A DNA stretch of 16,425 nt from Promethearchaeota archaeon (GCA_016839845.1 JAEOTL010000264.1:1-16425); one strand, 5' to 3'; counted from the stretch's first letter, positions 1 to 8,056 are shown. The notes: generated from the sequence alone by a model not told the origin. Numbers and translations: made by a program.

Positions 1-742
1 ATAAGTCAGAAAAAGCATTGTCATATCTGATGTAATCAGCAAAAAAACCTTGTATAGAATAATTCCTTATAACTTCCTTCGTAAGATCTAAAAGATAGTC
101 AATATGTGCACTATTAGGACACATGAAACTCGTCAATGGTATTAATCCCTTGCCCCGAGCACTTCGGGCCTTTCCTTTTTCTTCATCAATTTGATCAGTT
201 AAAAAGGGGATCTTCTGTTGATAATCCTCTAATAAAACTCCTTTAGGGAGGTCAACTCTCATTTCACCCTCAAGATGCGTTGAAATCTCTCCCTTAAAAT
301 ATTTTCTTCCAAGCTTCTTACCGTTTTTTCCATGAACACTCACTCTTTCGGGATGAACGAACCCTTGATATGCATCGTTCATGCTGGTAAACGAAACAAT
401 AATTTTTATGTTATTATCTTTCCCCGCATCACAGAATTCTCCTAATATGTCCCGATTCATAGGATTCCATCCTATTCTTGTATTCCAAGTACAGGCTCCA
501 TCAGTATCTTTAATTACAATGCCTAACGTGTTAAAATGTGCTTTTTTCAGTCTGGTGATAATTTCATTGACATTTATTTTTTTTTCCGCAAATTCATAGT
601 CTAATTTCCTGAATCCACTCGATCCTCTGACAGGCATTAATCCTATAGCATAAACTTTACGTGTACCAAAACTTTTAACAAAATTTTCTGTTTTTTCTTC
701 AAAAGTCGAAAAATATTTTGACCAATTTACTGTTTTTGCCAT
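1..742 (-). CDS. Partial glycoside-hydrolase-like TIM-barrel protein (N-terminal part)
   Basis: An open frame runs from ATG at 742 to the left edge without a stop, giving about 247 residues of a longer protein. No signal peptide is seen, so a cytoplasmic location is likely. The sequence alternates strand-like and helix-like segments. Near residue 236 it has A-D-Y-I-R-Y-D, resembling the [D/A]-D-Y-I-R-Y motif of uncharacterised glycoside-hydrolase-like barrels (DUF187/GHL and DUF4015 types), in which the Asp sits at the end of a barrel strand. Earlier parts (a T-D-G-A-C-T-W-N stretch, then N-P-M-N-R-D-I-L-G-E-F before a strand reading I-K-I-I-V-S-F) also fit the first half of such a barrel. 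The substrate cannot be told. An in-frame ATG at 763 would add seven residues; no ribosome-binding site decides between the two. The family call is moderate; that the frame is coding is much surer. Confidence 0.6.
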   Translation of the reverse strand, partial: MAKTVNWSKYFSTFEEKTENFVKSFGTRKVYAIGLMPVRGSSGFRKLDYEFAEKKINVNEIITRLKKAHFNTLGIVIKDTDGACTWNTRIGWNPMNRDILGEFCDAGKDNNIKIIVSFTSMNDAYQGFVHPERVSVHGKNGKKLGRKYFKGEISTHLEGEMRVDLPKGVLLEDYQQKIPFLTDQIDEEKGKARSARGKGLIPLTSFMCPNSAHIDYLLDLTKEVIRNYSIQGFFADYIRYDNAFSDL

Positions 743-1056
743 TGCATTCAACACTCGAAACATTCAAATTGAGACGATCTTATTTGGAAAAAACCTTGTT
801 TATTAAGGAAAAATTCAGAGAATTAGACGAAAAGAACTAATCCACATTTTTTTATTTAATTATCCATTATCTTTATTATAGAAACCAAATTTAATAGGTT
901 ATTAGTAAGATAAAATATTATTAAGGTTAATTTATTCAAGATTTATAAGATAGATCAATCATCATAAAACATAAAAAAAATAAGAATTTAATTTTATTTA
1001 CAGTAATAAAATAAAAATTACTTACCGAAAAGAGAAATGGGCTGAGGTGATAAGGG
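743..1056. other. AT-rich intergenic spacer with divergent promoters
   Basis: This spacer of about 314 bases separates two divergent genes. I see no convincing reading frame, tRNA or strong hairpin in it. It is very AT-rich, with A-runs and T-runs throughout. Weak TATA-like stretches lie at about 797-808 (read leftwards, for the hydrolase-like gene) and 1003-1016 (read rightwards, for the GTPase). Another one, TTTATAAG, sits at 942-949. Both genes must be transcribed from here, but the exact promoters cannot be fixed by eye. Confidence 0.5.
1044..1051 (+). promoter_or_regulatory. Strong Shine-Dalgarno before the GTPase
   Basis: GAGGTGAT matches the classic archaeal anti-Shine-Dalgarno complement. 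It lies 5 bases before the in-frame ATT at 1057 and 12 bases before the out-of-frame ATG at 1064. It shows that translation of the GTPase begins here and not at the downstream ATG at 1162. Confidence 0.75.
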
Positions 1057-1593
1057 ATTTACGATGCAACTTATAAAGTAGTAATTTTCGGTGATGCAGG
1101 ATGCGGTAAAACAACGCTGACCCAGAGATTTCTTACTAGTTTATTCAAATCTGATACTAAGATGACAATCGGCGTGGATTTTGAAGTGAAAAGTTTGGAG
1201 ATTAATGAAAAAAAGGTTAAACTTCAAATCTGGGATTTCGGAGGAGAAGAAAGATTTAGATTTCTATTACCTACCTATGTACGAGGTGCTAACGGAGCAC
1301 TCTTTATGTACGATGTTACAAATTATTCATCCTTAGCCCATATTGATGATTGGTTGTTGGTCATAAGAAAAGAAATTAAATCCGAGCAGGATAATTTCCC
1401 AATAATAGTTGTTGGCGGTAAAGCTGACTTAGTAGAAGACCGCGAGGTAGAACCCTCGGAAGGCATAAATATAGCTAAATCACGAGGAGTAGAAGGATTT
1501 ATTGAATGTAGCTCAAAATCAGGAGAGAATGTTGAGGAGACCTTTGATGCTTTAACTCGAATAATGATGCAAAAATCAAGATTAATCAGCTGA
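1057..1593 (+). CDS. Ras/Rab-like small GTPase
   Basis: This is a cytosolic GTP-binding switch protein of the Ras superfamily, about 178 residues long, the usual size. Numbering from 1057, the P-loop is G-D-A-G-C-G-K-T (12-19), switch I has T-I-G-V-D-F (37-42) as in Rab proteins, and G3 is W-D-F-G-G-E (59-64), with Glu where Ras has catalytic Gln61. G4 is G-K-A-D (121-124) instead of N-K-x-D, and G5 is C-S-S-K (151-154). The C-terminus ends K-S-R-L-I-S with no cysteine, so no prenylation site. Starting at the ATG at 1162 would remove the P-loop, so the gene must start upstream. No in-frame ATG, GTG or TTG exists between the stops at 1048-1053 and the P-loop. The ATG at 1064 is out of frame by one base. 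Either ATT at 1057 is used or a base is missing near 1066. The downstream neighbour is convergent, so the gene stands alone. Confidence 0.93.
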   Translation: MYDATYKVVIFGDAGCGKTTLTQRFLTSLFKSDTKMTIGVDFEVKSLEINEKKVKLQIWDFGGEERFRFLLPTYVRGANGALFMYDVTNYSSLAHIDDWLLVIRKEIKSEQDNFPIIVVGGKADLVEDREVEPSEGINIAKSRGVEGFIECSSKSGENVEETFDALTRIMMQKSRLIS

Positions 1594-1619
1594 AACGTCA
1601 GATTAAAAGAAGGTAGGAA

Positions 1620-1628
1620 ACTTTTTTT
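1620..1628 (+). terminator. T-tract terminator after the GTPase
   Basis: A run of seven T (1622-1628) follows the GTPase stop by about 28 bases, in the 45-base gap before the convergent gene. T-tracts of this kind end archaeal transcripts without needing a hairpin. Confidence 0.45.
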
Positions 1629-1638
1629 ACGAATCTAG

Positions 1639-2565
1639 TTATTCGTTTTCTAAAGCCTCTTTTTGTTGCATTCTTAATGTTTTTCTTCGCGTAGAAACCA
1701 TTATTTGAAAATCGAGATCTTTCTTAAAATCGTAAGCAAAACCCAAAATATTCTCAACGATGTTTTCATCACAGTCTTCTCCATTAACATAGATTCCATC
1801 AAACATAGGGATTTCAGAATATTTGCCTACTAATAAGTCCAACATTTCTTCGGGGAGGACATCAGATCTATCTTTAATTGCAATACCAATCACTTCTTCA
1901 AGTTTACCGTATAGATCTTTTTTACTAAATTGGCAAAGCACACATTTAGAGCTTCTATTTCTAAAAATATTTAGTACAATTATACCGATGAGAAATTTAA
2001 AATTTCGAATTAATATCTCTCTTTCTCCTGTTGTCTTTTCCTTAATATAATCATCAACAAATTTTTCAGCTAAGAAGTATAGATTGGAAAAGTAGAGAGC
2101 TCTTTCAAAATACGCTGGAACGATACAGAAAATCCTGGTGAACCAAAAGGGCTCAATCCCAATAGGAGGATCCTCGTAGAAAATATAATAGACTATTCGA
2201 CCGTCTCTTTCTTTATATAAGGTTGATTCCTTTTTCAGCATATTTAAATAGGTTGAAATGGTTGATCGGGCAATCTCTTTAAAATATTTTCTATATTCAT
2301 TCTCGACCTCCCCGGTTGTTATTTTCTTCTTACCCTCTAGATAGAATTTGAGAATGATCCCTAAAATCCTGTTCTCGTGAAGTCTTCCCGTTTTTATCTG
2401 TTGTTCTTCTGACTCGTCTTCTCTAATTTGGTATAAAAAAGCAATTTCCGGAGCAAATTCACTAATTAATTTGTCTATAATTAAAAGTTCAGAATCTTCT
2501 ATCTGAATACTTTCAAGTTTTTCACTTTCAATGACATAATCTTTTATTTTCGAATTTTCTGACAA
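1639..2565 (-). CDS. Winged-helix-like DNA-binding protein with C-terminal domain of unknown function
   Basis: This 308-residue protein has no signal peptide or clear membrane segment. Residues about 62-130 look like a winged helix. A helix (E-N-R-I-L-G-I-I-L-K-F-Y-L) is followed by I-T-T-G-E-V-E-N-E-Y, then a recognition-helix-like S-T-I-S-T-Y-L-N-M-L-K-K, then a wing reading E-R-D-G-R-I-V-Y-Y-I-F-Y. This is the arrangement of MarR/ArsR-type and related archaeal regulators. The remaining 170 residues are not recognised; they are mostly helical and carry one C-V-L-C pair (208, 211) plus single cysteines at 147 and 265. A lone CxxC is too little for a structural zinc site within one chain, though a dimer could supply two. 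It is convergent with the GTPase gene and followed by nothing on its own strand. A role in transcription control is inferred from the fold only; targets are unknown. Confidence 0.8.
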   Translation of the reverse strand: MSENSKIKDYVIESEKLESIQIEDSELLIIDKLISEFAPEIAFLYQIREDESEEQQIKTGRLHENRILGIILKFYLEGKKKITTGEVENEYRKYFKEIARSTISTYLNMLKKESTLYKERDGRIVYYIFYEDPPIGIEPFWFTRIFCIVPAYFERALYFSNLYFLAEKFVDDYIKEKTTGEREILIRNFKFLIGIIVLNIFRNRSSKCVLCQFSKKDLYGKLEEVIGIAIKDRSDVLPEEMLDLLVGKYSEIPMFDGIYVNGEDCDENIVENILGFAYDFKKDLDFQIMVSTRRKTLRMQQKEALENE

Positions 2566-2803
2566 ATTATATTAACCCATTAGTGATTTCAATTCTATTT
2601 ATTTACTAATATTAACAAAAATAATCCGTCTTAATAATAATTTATGTTCGACTATACTAGAATATGTAAATTTATTTATGTTTCCCTATAAATCTTATAT
2701 ATTTTTGAATATGATGAATCTAAAATATTCTTATTCTTATTATAAAGGTTAATAACTTGCGTAAATGATACATAACCATAATTTTAATCTTGTTTATGAA
2801 TGG
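2566..2803. other. AT-rich intergenic region
   Basis: About 240 bases lie between two minus-strand genes. No reading frame or RNA gene is evident. On the minus strand there is a TATA-like AAAATATATAAG at about 2694-2706, some 130 bases ahead of the winged-helix gene. If used, it would give that gene a long leader or drive an unseen short RNA. Confidence 0.3.
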
Positions 2804-4576
2804 TTACTTTTTATACAATGGATCTGCTTCTTGTAACGCTCGCCTTTGTACTTTTCCAATAACATTCTTTGGTAAATCACCTACAATCGATATTGAGTAA
2901 GGGCATTTATAGGGAGCCATATTGTTCTCGGCCCAATCCTTAATAGATTGAGGTGACAAATCACAGTCTTCCCTAATTGCAACCCACGCTTTCACAATCT
3001 CTCCATATTCTTCATGTGGTAAACCCGCCACAGCTGCCTCTGAAATATCTGGATGTTTCATCAGAAGTTCTTCAACTTCCTTGGGGAAAACTGAATACCC
3101 CCTACATTTAATTAATTGTTTCTTCCTATCTCGTATTTCAATAGTGCCATCCTCATTCATGAATCCAATATCACCTGTCAAAAGCCAAGTTTTATCTTTA
3201 AAATGTTTTAGTGCAATCTCGGTCTCTTCTTGTACGTCCAAGTATCCCTTCATAATCTGAGGACCTGTGACACAAATCTCTCCAGAATTCTCTATACCAA
3301 ATTTGGTATCACTCGGGTCCCCTAAGCAAATTGGTCCCTCTGAAAAGTCATCAACAGGCCAAATTCCCCATTCTGTACCTGTGAATGGCATCCCGATACT
3401 TCCAATAGGACTCTCCCCAAATAAATTTCCCGCACTAACGGCGGGACTTGCCTCTGACAAACCATAACCTTCCACAATTCTTCCTCCAGTGTTTTTAACA
3501 AAGGCATCCCGAACTTGTTTATGCAATGGCCCAGCACTAGAAATACATAATATTAATTTACCCATTACCTTCGGGAATCTCCTCCTAAGATTCTTGAGCT
3601 CCGATAATCGTTTGAATAACATTTCAGTTCCAGCATAAATCAAACCTTCTTCACAAGGTAATTTCTCAATTAATTCACATAATTCAACCTGAGAAGGGGG
3701 AGTTGGAAAAAGCATCATCCACCCACCAATAGCTAATGTAGTATTCATTATCACTGTATGAGCAAAGCTATGAAAGAGTGGAAGTATCCCGATGTTGCCA
3801 ATTCCCGGTTTTTCTCCTCCTAACCACAGCTTGCACTGTATTGCATTCGAAACAACGCTAAAATGAGTTAAAACTGCTGCCTTTGGTAACCCCGTTGTTC
3901 CTCCGGTCATAATAAAGGTTGCAGGATGAGATTTCACATCAATCTTTATTTTAATATCCTGTGGTTCTGTTTTTATTAGATCACTGAATTTGAGAGCACC
4001 CGGATAATCTACTTTGCCCGAAGGAATTTTTTTAACAAATTTCCCAACGGCTTTCTTTATTCCTTTAATATTTACTAAATCTGTTAAATTTGTGTAAACA
4101 AGTGTTTCTATGTTGATATCATTGAGAATCGGTTTTATAAACCGTTGATATAATGCATCCAATACGATTAGCATTTTAGGCTTGGTAATATCTAGCTGAT
4201 GAAGTACTTCCATAGGTTGATATGTGGGGTTTATTCCACTTGCAATTGCTCCAATCCTAGTAATTGCATAATATGCAACAATATATTGGGTGCAATTAGG
4301 GAGATGTAGTGCCACAATATCCCCCTTTTTAATTCCAATATTAGTTAAAGCTGTAGCTAATGATTTGACATATCTCTGAAATTGCTTATAGGTAACCCAA
4401 GTATCAAGGAACCAGATAAAATTTTGATTAGTATATTTTTCTACTTGCTCGTCCAAAAGTTCATTTAAAGATTTTTCCTCAAATATTGTATTGAAAGGAA
4501 CACCTTTAGGCCACCATTTTTTAAACCAACGTTTATTCTCATTCACATAGAAGGGATTTGACTTATTTGATTGCAT
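2804..4576 (-). CDS. AMP-forming long-chain acyl-CoA ligase (fatty-acid-CoA ligase family)
   Basis: This enzyme activates a carboxylic acid with ATP to an acyl-adenylate and transfers it to CoA. The 590 residues match full family length. The adenylation motifs are all present: T-G-G-T-T-G-L-P-K (224-232, phosphate loop), Y-G-L-S-E-A-S-P (371-378), T-G-D (467-469, ribose-binding Asp), R-D-R-K-K-Q-L-I-K (482-490, hinge), and P-K-N-V-I-G-K-V-Q-R-R (569-579) with the catalytic Lys at 575. The overall layout resembles bacterial and archaeal FadD-type ligases acting on medium- or long-chain acids, but chain length cannot be read from sequence. No signal peptide; cytosolic, perhaps membrane-associated through the basic, Trp-rich N-terminus (K-R-W-F-K-K-W-W). 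No beta-oxidation genes lie beside it, so it appears to stand alone. The ATG at 4576 is the first start and fits the family N-terminus. Confidence 0.93.
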   Translation of the reverse strand: MQSNKSNPFYVNENKRWFKKWWPKGVPFNTIFEEKSLNELLDEQVEKYTNQNFIWFLDTWVTYKQFQRYVKSLATALTNIGIKKGDIVALHLPNCTQYIVAYYAITRIGAIASGINPTYQPMEVLHQLDITKPKMLIVLDALYQRFIKPILNDINIETLVYTNLTDLVNIKGIKKAVGKFVKKIPSGKVDYPGALKFSDLIKTEPQDIKIKIDVKSHPATFIMTGGTTGLPKAAVLTHFSVVSNAIQCKLWLGGEKPGIGNIGILPLFHSFAHTVIMNTTLAIGGWMMLFPTPPSQVELCELIEKLPCEEGLIYAGTEMLFKRLSELKNLRRRFPKVMGKLILCISSAGPLHKQVRDAFVKNTGGRIVEGYGLSEASPAVSAGNLFGESPIGSIGMPFTGTEWGIWPVDDFSEGPICLGDPSDTKFGIENSGEICVTGPQIMKGYLDVQEETEIALKHFKDKTWLLTGDIGFMNEDGTIEIRDRKKQLIKCRGYSVFPKEVEELLMKHPDISEAAVAGLPHEEYGEIVKAWVAIREDCDLSPQSIKDWAENNMAPYKCPYSISIVGDLPKNVIGKVQRRALQEADPLYKK

Positions 4577-4633
4577 AGTTTACTTACCGTTAATAATGAT
4601 ATTATTTGTATCTCTATATGATTTAGTTATATC

Positions 4634-4644
4634 ATAATATAAAA
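4634..4644 (-). promoter_or_regulatory. TATA-like box for the acyl-CoA ligase
   Basis: On the minus strand TTTTATATTAT lies about 58-68 bases before the ligase ATG, which would give a leader of roughly 30-35 bases. The surroundings are AT-rich, so the assignment is weak. Confidence 0.3.
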
Positions 4645-4658
4645 TTTGTTAAAATAAC

Positions 4659-4697
4659 AAAAAAGTAAAAAAATAAAAAAAAAGATTTAAAAAATCT
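4659..4697 (-). terminator. Hairpin plus T-rich terminator of the surface-protein gene
   Basis: Read on the minus strand just after the surface-protein stop, a 6-bp inverted repeat (AGATTT/AAATCT, 4683-4697, 3-base loop) is followed by about 25 bases that are nearly all T. The T-rich tract is the convincing part; the hairpin is all A/T and weak. Confidence 0.6.
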
Positions 4698-4709
4698 GTA
4701 TTTAAAATT

Positions 4710-6815
4710 TTAAAACCTACTATCCTTTCTTCGCTTGATTAATATAGTAGCAACGCCTACTAGACCCACTCCTGCAATTAGAACAATAAGTGCCCAAAAT
4801 CCTTCAGATTCGAATATCATATACACAGAGAATGTTGGATCATGCCAAATTCCTGTTCCTTCACTGAATTCAGGATAACATACTGCCCATACCATTACGT
4901 TAAGTTCAGTCTGCACTCTTATGTCGCTTGAGAAAGTTTGAACTTCTTGACCACCTGCAGCTATAATTGTATCATGTCTTTCATGTTCCATCAACCATAC
5001 CAAAACAGGAATTATACTTGTACTTGCGGGATCCGTTAACCTAGACGATTCACTACCATATTCATAGTCCGGTCCTGCTATATCAATAAATTCAAGTTCA
5101 TCTTGAGCATTGCCCCCAAGATAATTCCCCACCATTAATTTATGCTCAGTACTTTTATAATGCTCTGATTGTAAAATTTCTGTCGGTTCCTCTGGGAGTT
5201 GCCCTTGAGTTCGAATATCCAGTTCGAAATGGAGCACTGTAGAAACATAAATTATCGCTAAGTCTAATCCCGGAATAGGACTGTTTGCATAAGGAGTATC
5301 TGGATCATTCCAAGGTGCAAAAAATTGGTCTAACTTTAAAAATCCATGAGCCGCTCCTAACTGACGATCAGCTTTTGGTTCAAATGTAAAGCCGAAGTAG
5401 ACATAATCTAAATTTTCTTCAGGAGCATCATTATAGGCTTGCAAATTAACACCGAGGGGAACTGCTGTAATATTGACATCTTCAACATTTAATCCCCATG
5501 ATATGCTTTTGTTGCTTGGATTTATCGTCGGTTTTTCAAAACTATATTGACCAACTGATCCCAAGATGAGTCTATGAGAGAGTTCACTGCTATAGGGTAC
5601 CGCCACTTCTGACCCGTCCACATTAATTGGGACATAATTCGCAGAAATAATCCGATTACTGTCAGTGTCGTTATATAAAAAGGCGCCAGCCAAATGGTGT
5701 GTGAATAGGTAGAATTCAATGTTGCAGCCATTAAACGCATTAACGATGGCTACTTCAGGACTTCCTCCACCCCCACCGAACAAAGCTTCAAGAATTTCGG
5801 CAACATCTATATGAATTTCAAAATTCTTAACCCAAAGTTGAATTAAGTCAAAAGAAAATTGAGTCCAGACATTTTCGAAAGCTTCATCAAGGGAATCTTC
5901 TAATAACCATTGCATGTAATCATCATTTCGGTTTTGGGCCATCACATCCCACGCAGTCAAAACTAAATCACCAGCACCTGCAGCAATATCTTCTAATTTA
6001 GGATCTAATCCTGGATTAATATTCATATCGCCAGAAGTATCGCCAGTTACGTACCACTCTTTGGTAATATTGAATCCCGCTCCCGGGATAATGTTTAGCT
6101 TTTTCCAGGTTATCGGATTCATAATAAATAGTTCATCCCCTGTGAATATATCATTAATATGAATCAAGAACCAAGTAAGTAAAGCGACACCCTCTTTTAT
6201 GAGTTCCTCAGAAATTGCTCCTCCAAGTACTTGTGTTTCATGGATTATCATCTTAAAAAAATTTATTAATTTATTGATAGCAGTAATGAAAGAACGATCA
6301 AAATCCCATATTATTAAAGTAACAGCAACCCCAACTTCTAACTCATAAGTGTACTCACCTTCTTTATGGACAACGCAATACGCATGTCCGTATTCATCTG
6401 GCGTTGCAGCGCCTGTTATGACCGGGATGAGATCATTATACTCATGAGGGGCCCAATAAACCTCCCATTCATCATTCTCGGCAGCAAAATTATAGGTATC
6501 TCCCACAGAAGTCTCTGAATAGTTAGCGCTTAAAACAAAAACATTGTCTAACATCTCATGGGATGAAAGGTTCATGCTTTGAAGAAATAATAAACTGAAA
6601 ATTTTTCCTAATATTCCTCCCCCATACCCCAAATGTTGTCCAAAAAGAGCCCCAAATCCATCCTGAAAACCATTAAAAATACCGGCATCAACCAAGTCAA
6701 GATTAATGACGTCGTCAGTAGTTTTTTCTTGAGCATTAACTACAAGTGGCATTGCAAAAATAGATACAAAAAGGATAGTAAATACCATTAACGATTTAGA
6801 ATCGATAGTCTTCAT
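4710..6815 (-). CDS. Secreted, C-terminally membrane-anchored surface protein of unknown function
   Basis: The protein is 701 residues from ATG at 6815. The N-terminus has Lys followed by a hydrophobic stretch (L-M-V-F-T-I-L-F-V-S-I-F-A-M-P-L-V-V) ending in N-A-Q, a good Sec signal peptide. The C-terminus has one hydrophobic segment (about 20 residues from F-W-A-L-I-V) followed by K-R-R-K, so the chain is displayed outside and anchored by a type-I helix. Several N-x-S/T sequons fit an archaeal glycoprotein. The middle is rich in acidic and aromatic residues and includes a G-G-G-G-G-S stretch between a helical first half and a beta-rich second half. No known catalytic motif was recognised. Only three cysteines remain after the signal, so disulphides are not a major feature. 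A GTG at 6824 would add three residues; the ATG is preferred because GTGGT lies just ahead of it. Confidence 0.85.
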   Translation of the reverse strand: MKTIDSKSLMVFTILFVSIFAMPLVVNAQEKTTDDVINLDLVDAGIFNGFQDGFGALFGQHLGYGGGILGKIFSLLFLQSMNLSSHEMLDNVFVLSANYSETSVGDTYNFAAENDEWEVYWAPHEYNDLIPVITGAATPDEYGHAYCVVHKEGEYTYELEVGVAVTLIIWDFDRSFITAINKLINFFKMIIHETQVLGGAISEELIKEGVALLTWFLIHINDIFTGDELFIMNPITWKKLNIIPGAGFNITKEWYVTGDTSGDMNINPGLDPKLEDIAAGAGDLVLTAWDVMAQNRNDDYMQWLLEDSLDEAFENVWTQFSFDLIQLWVKNFEIHIDVAEILEALFGGGGGSPEVAIVNAFNGCNIEFYLFTHHLAGAFLYNDTDSNRIISANYVPINVDGSEVAVPYSSELSHRLILGSVGQYSFEKPTINPSNKSISWGLNVEDVNITAVPLGVNLQAYNDAPEENLDYVYFGFTFEPKADRQLGAAHGFLKLDQFFAPWNDPDTPYANSPIPGLDLAIIYVSTVLHFELDIRTQGQLPEEPTEILQSEHYKSTEHKLMVGNYLGGNAQDELEFIDIAGPDYEYGSESSRLTDPASTSIIPVLVWLMEHERHDTIIAAGGQEVQTFSSDIRVQTELNVMVWAVCYPEFSEGTGIWHDPTFSVYMIFESEGFWALIVLIAGVGLVGVATILIKRRKDSRF

Positions 6816-6824
6816 CAATACCAC

Positions 6825-7051
6825 AATTTTTTGTTTAAATTTGGTTTTGTTATTAAAATAATAAATAAAATTTCGATATTTAATAATTTATATTCTAATA
6901 TAATAGAATCTTTAACATCATCTTCTTAAAAATAGTAAAGGGAGAATTTAAATAATCTTTTTAGATTTTGGGTATAAATATGAGACGGAATAAAAATTTA
7001 TGATTAAATCTCGAATATAAAATAAAAGTGGATTACTCCCTATAAACTCAA
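6825..7051. other. AT-rich intergenic region with inverted repeat
   Basis: This 227-base gap lies between two minus-strand genes. It contains an inverted repeat ATTCTA-6-TAGAAT at 6892-6909, overlapping a TATA-like stretch read leftwards (AATATAAATT, about 6885-6895). The two together could be a promoter and operator of the surface-protein gene, about 70-90 bases before its ATG. No small gene is seen. Confidence 0.3.
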
Positions 7052-8056
7052 TTACTCTAATCGTAGGAATGTATAGAAAAATACAAATATATAAAGAATT
7101 GCAGATATCATTAGGCTTAGGACCCTTAGTAGCTCTGAAATTTCTGATGTAGTAAAGAGAACGTTAGATCCAATAAATACGGCAGCAATAAAATACCCGA
7201 TAATATGACTTTTAAAACTTTTTACTTTAGTGTTTCCTCGTAAAAAATTAACAATTGATATAAAGATAATGATTATGAACCCGAGAATATAAAATAAATC
7301 AATAACTTCGTAGTCCGCAAGATCTAAAAATAGAAAAAATCCAAAAAGTACTACTTCTAAAATTCTAATATTCCAATAACTTTGTTTTTTTGATGGTTCC
7401 TCAAAAAGCTGTTCATACTCGCTTACGCCTGAATTCATAAAGAGGATGATTAGTGAACCAATTGCTAATGCTGTAAATAGGGAATATGAAATAATGTAAA
7501 GATATGGTAGGATGGGGACCCAAATATCATATAGAAGATAACCCGCAAATACAAGATATTCGGGTAATACAACTACTGAACAGAACAAGGGGAGTAAAGA
7601 CGCGAAAACCATCGTAATCCATGTTATTTTGGAGATCCCGGTATCTTCTTCCCATCTTTTTTTTTTAAATGTTGTTAATCTCCACGCAAAAGAAGCGAAG
7701 CTTAAAACTGATATTACGGGTGTAATAAGTGGAAAAGCAAAAATAAATAAAATGTAAATTGCATTGATTCCATAGAAGAATTTTAATCTTGAAGGAACAA
7801 CGCTTATAGTATGATCAAACTCATCCAAGGTTGTGGCTAAGCGATTTACAAAGAGTATTAAAAAAAATAACCACGAGATACTAAATACTATTGGACAGAG
7901 CAATTTTATTAACCAATATCTCAGTGCGGGGTCATTAGAAAACCACAAATTAAATTCCGCAAAATTATAGATTAGAAAAATTGCGAGAGGTAGGAATACT
8001 ATTGAAATTAGAACCACTAATCTACTAATTATTAAACCTTTTATCTCTCTTGGCAT
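7052..8056 (-). CDS. Polytopic membrane protein of unknown function
   Basis: The protein is 334 residues with about nine hydrophobic helices (roughly 9-30, 50-72, 96-125, 146-170, 178-206, 230-247, 252-272, 285-302, 310-330). Short basic loops between helices, such as T-F-K-K-K-R-W (129-135) and R-G-N-T-K-V-K-S-F-K-S (273-283), point to cytoplasmic faces. I recognise no family signature, no conserved charged residues inside helices suggesting a transporter, and no soluble domain. It begins at ATG 8056, 54 bases after the stop of the upstream zinc-ribbon membrane protein, on the same strand, so co-transcription is possible. Its place beside other envelope genes is the only functional hint. Confidence 0.8.
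   Translation of the reverse strand: MPREIKGLIISRLVVLISIVFLPLAIFLIYNFAEFNLWFSNDPALRYWLIKLLCPIVFSISWLFFLILFVNRLATTLDEFDHTISVVPSRLKFFYGINAIYILFIFAFPLITPVISVLSFASFAWRLTTFKKKRWEEDTGISKITWITMVFASLLPLFCSVVVLPEYLVFAGYLLYDIWVPILPYLYIISYSLFTALAIGSLIILFMNSGVSEYEQLFEEPSKKQSYWNIRILEVVLFGFFLFLDLADYEVIDLFYILGFIIIIFISIVNFLRGNTKVKSFKSHIIGYFIAAVFIGSNVLFTTSEISELLRVLSLMISAILYIFVFFYTFLRLE

Noticed and set aside
381..599. Small plus-strand frame of 72 codons
   Set aside because: It lies opposite the partial hydrolase-like gene, which has coherent family-like sequence; the plus-strand product shows no recognisable feature.
1162..1593. GTPase beginning at the ATG at 1162
   Set aside because: That methionine sits just before switch I; the same frame upstream encodes a perfect P-loop, so a start here would remove the nucleotide-binding site.
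5755..5775. G-G-G-G-G-S stretch in the surface protein resembling an engineered linker
   Set aside because: The surrounding gene is natural in composition and codon use; glycine runs occur naturally between domains.
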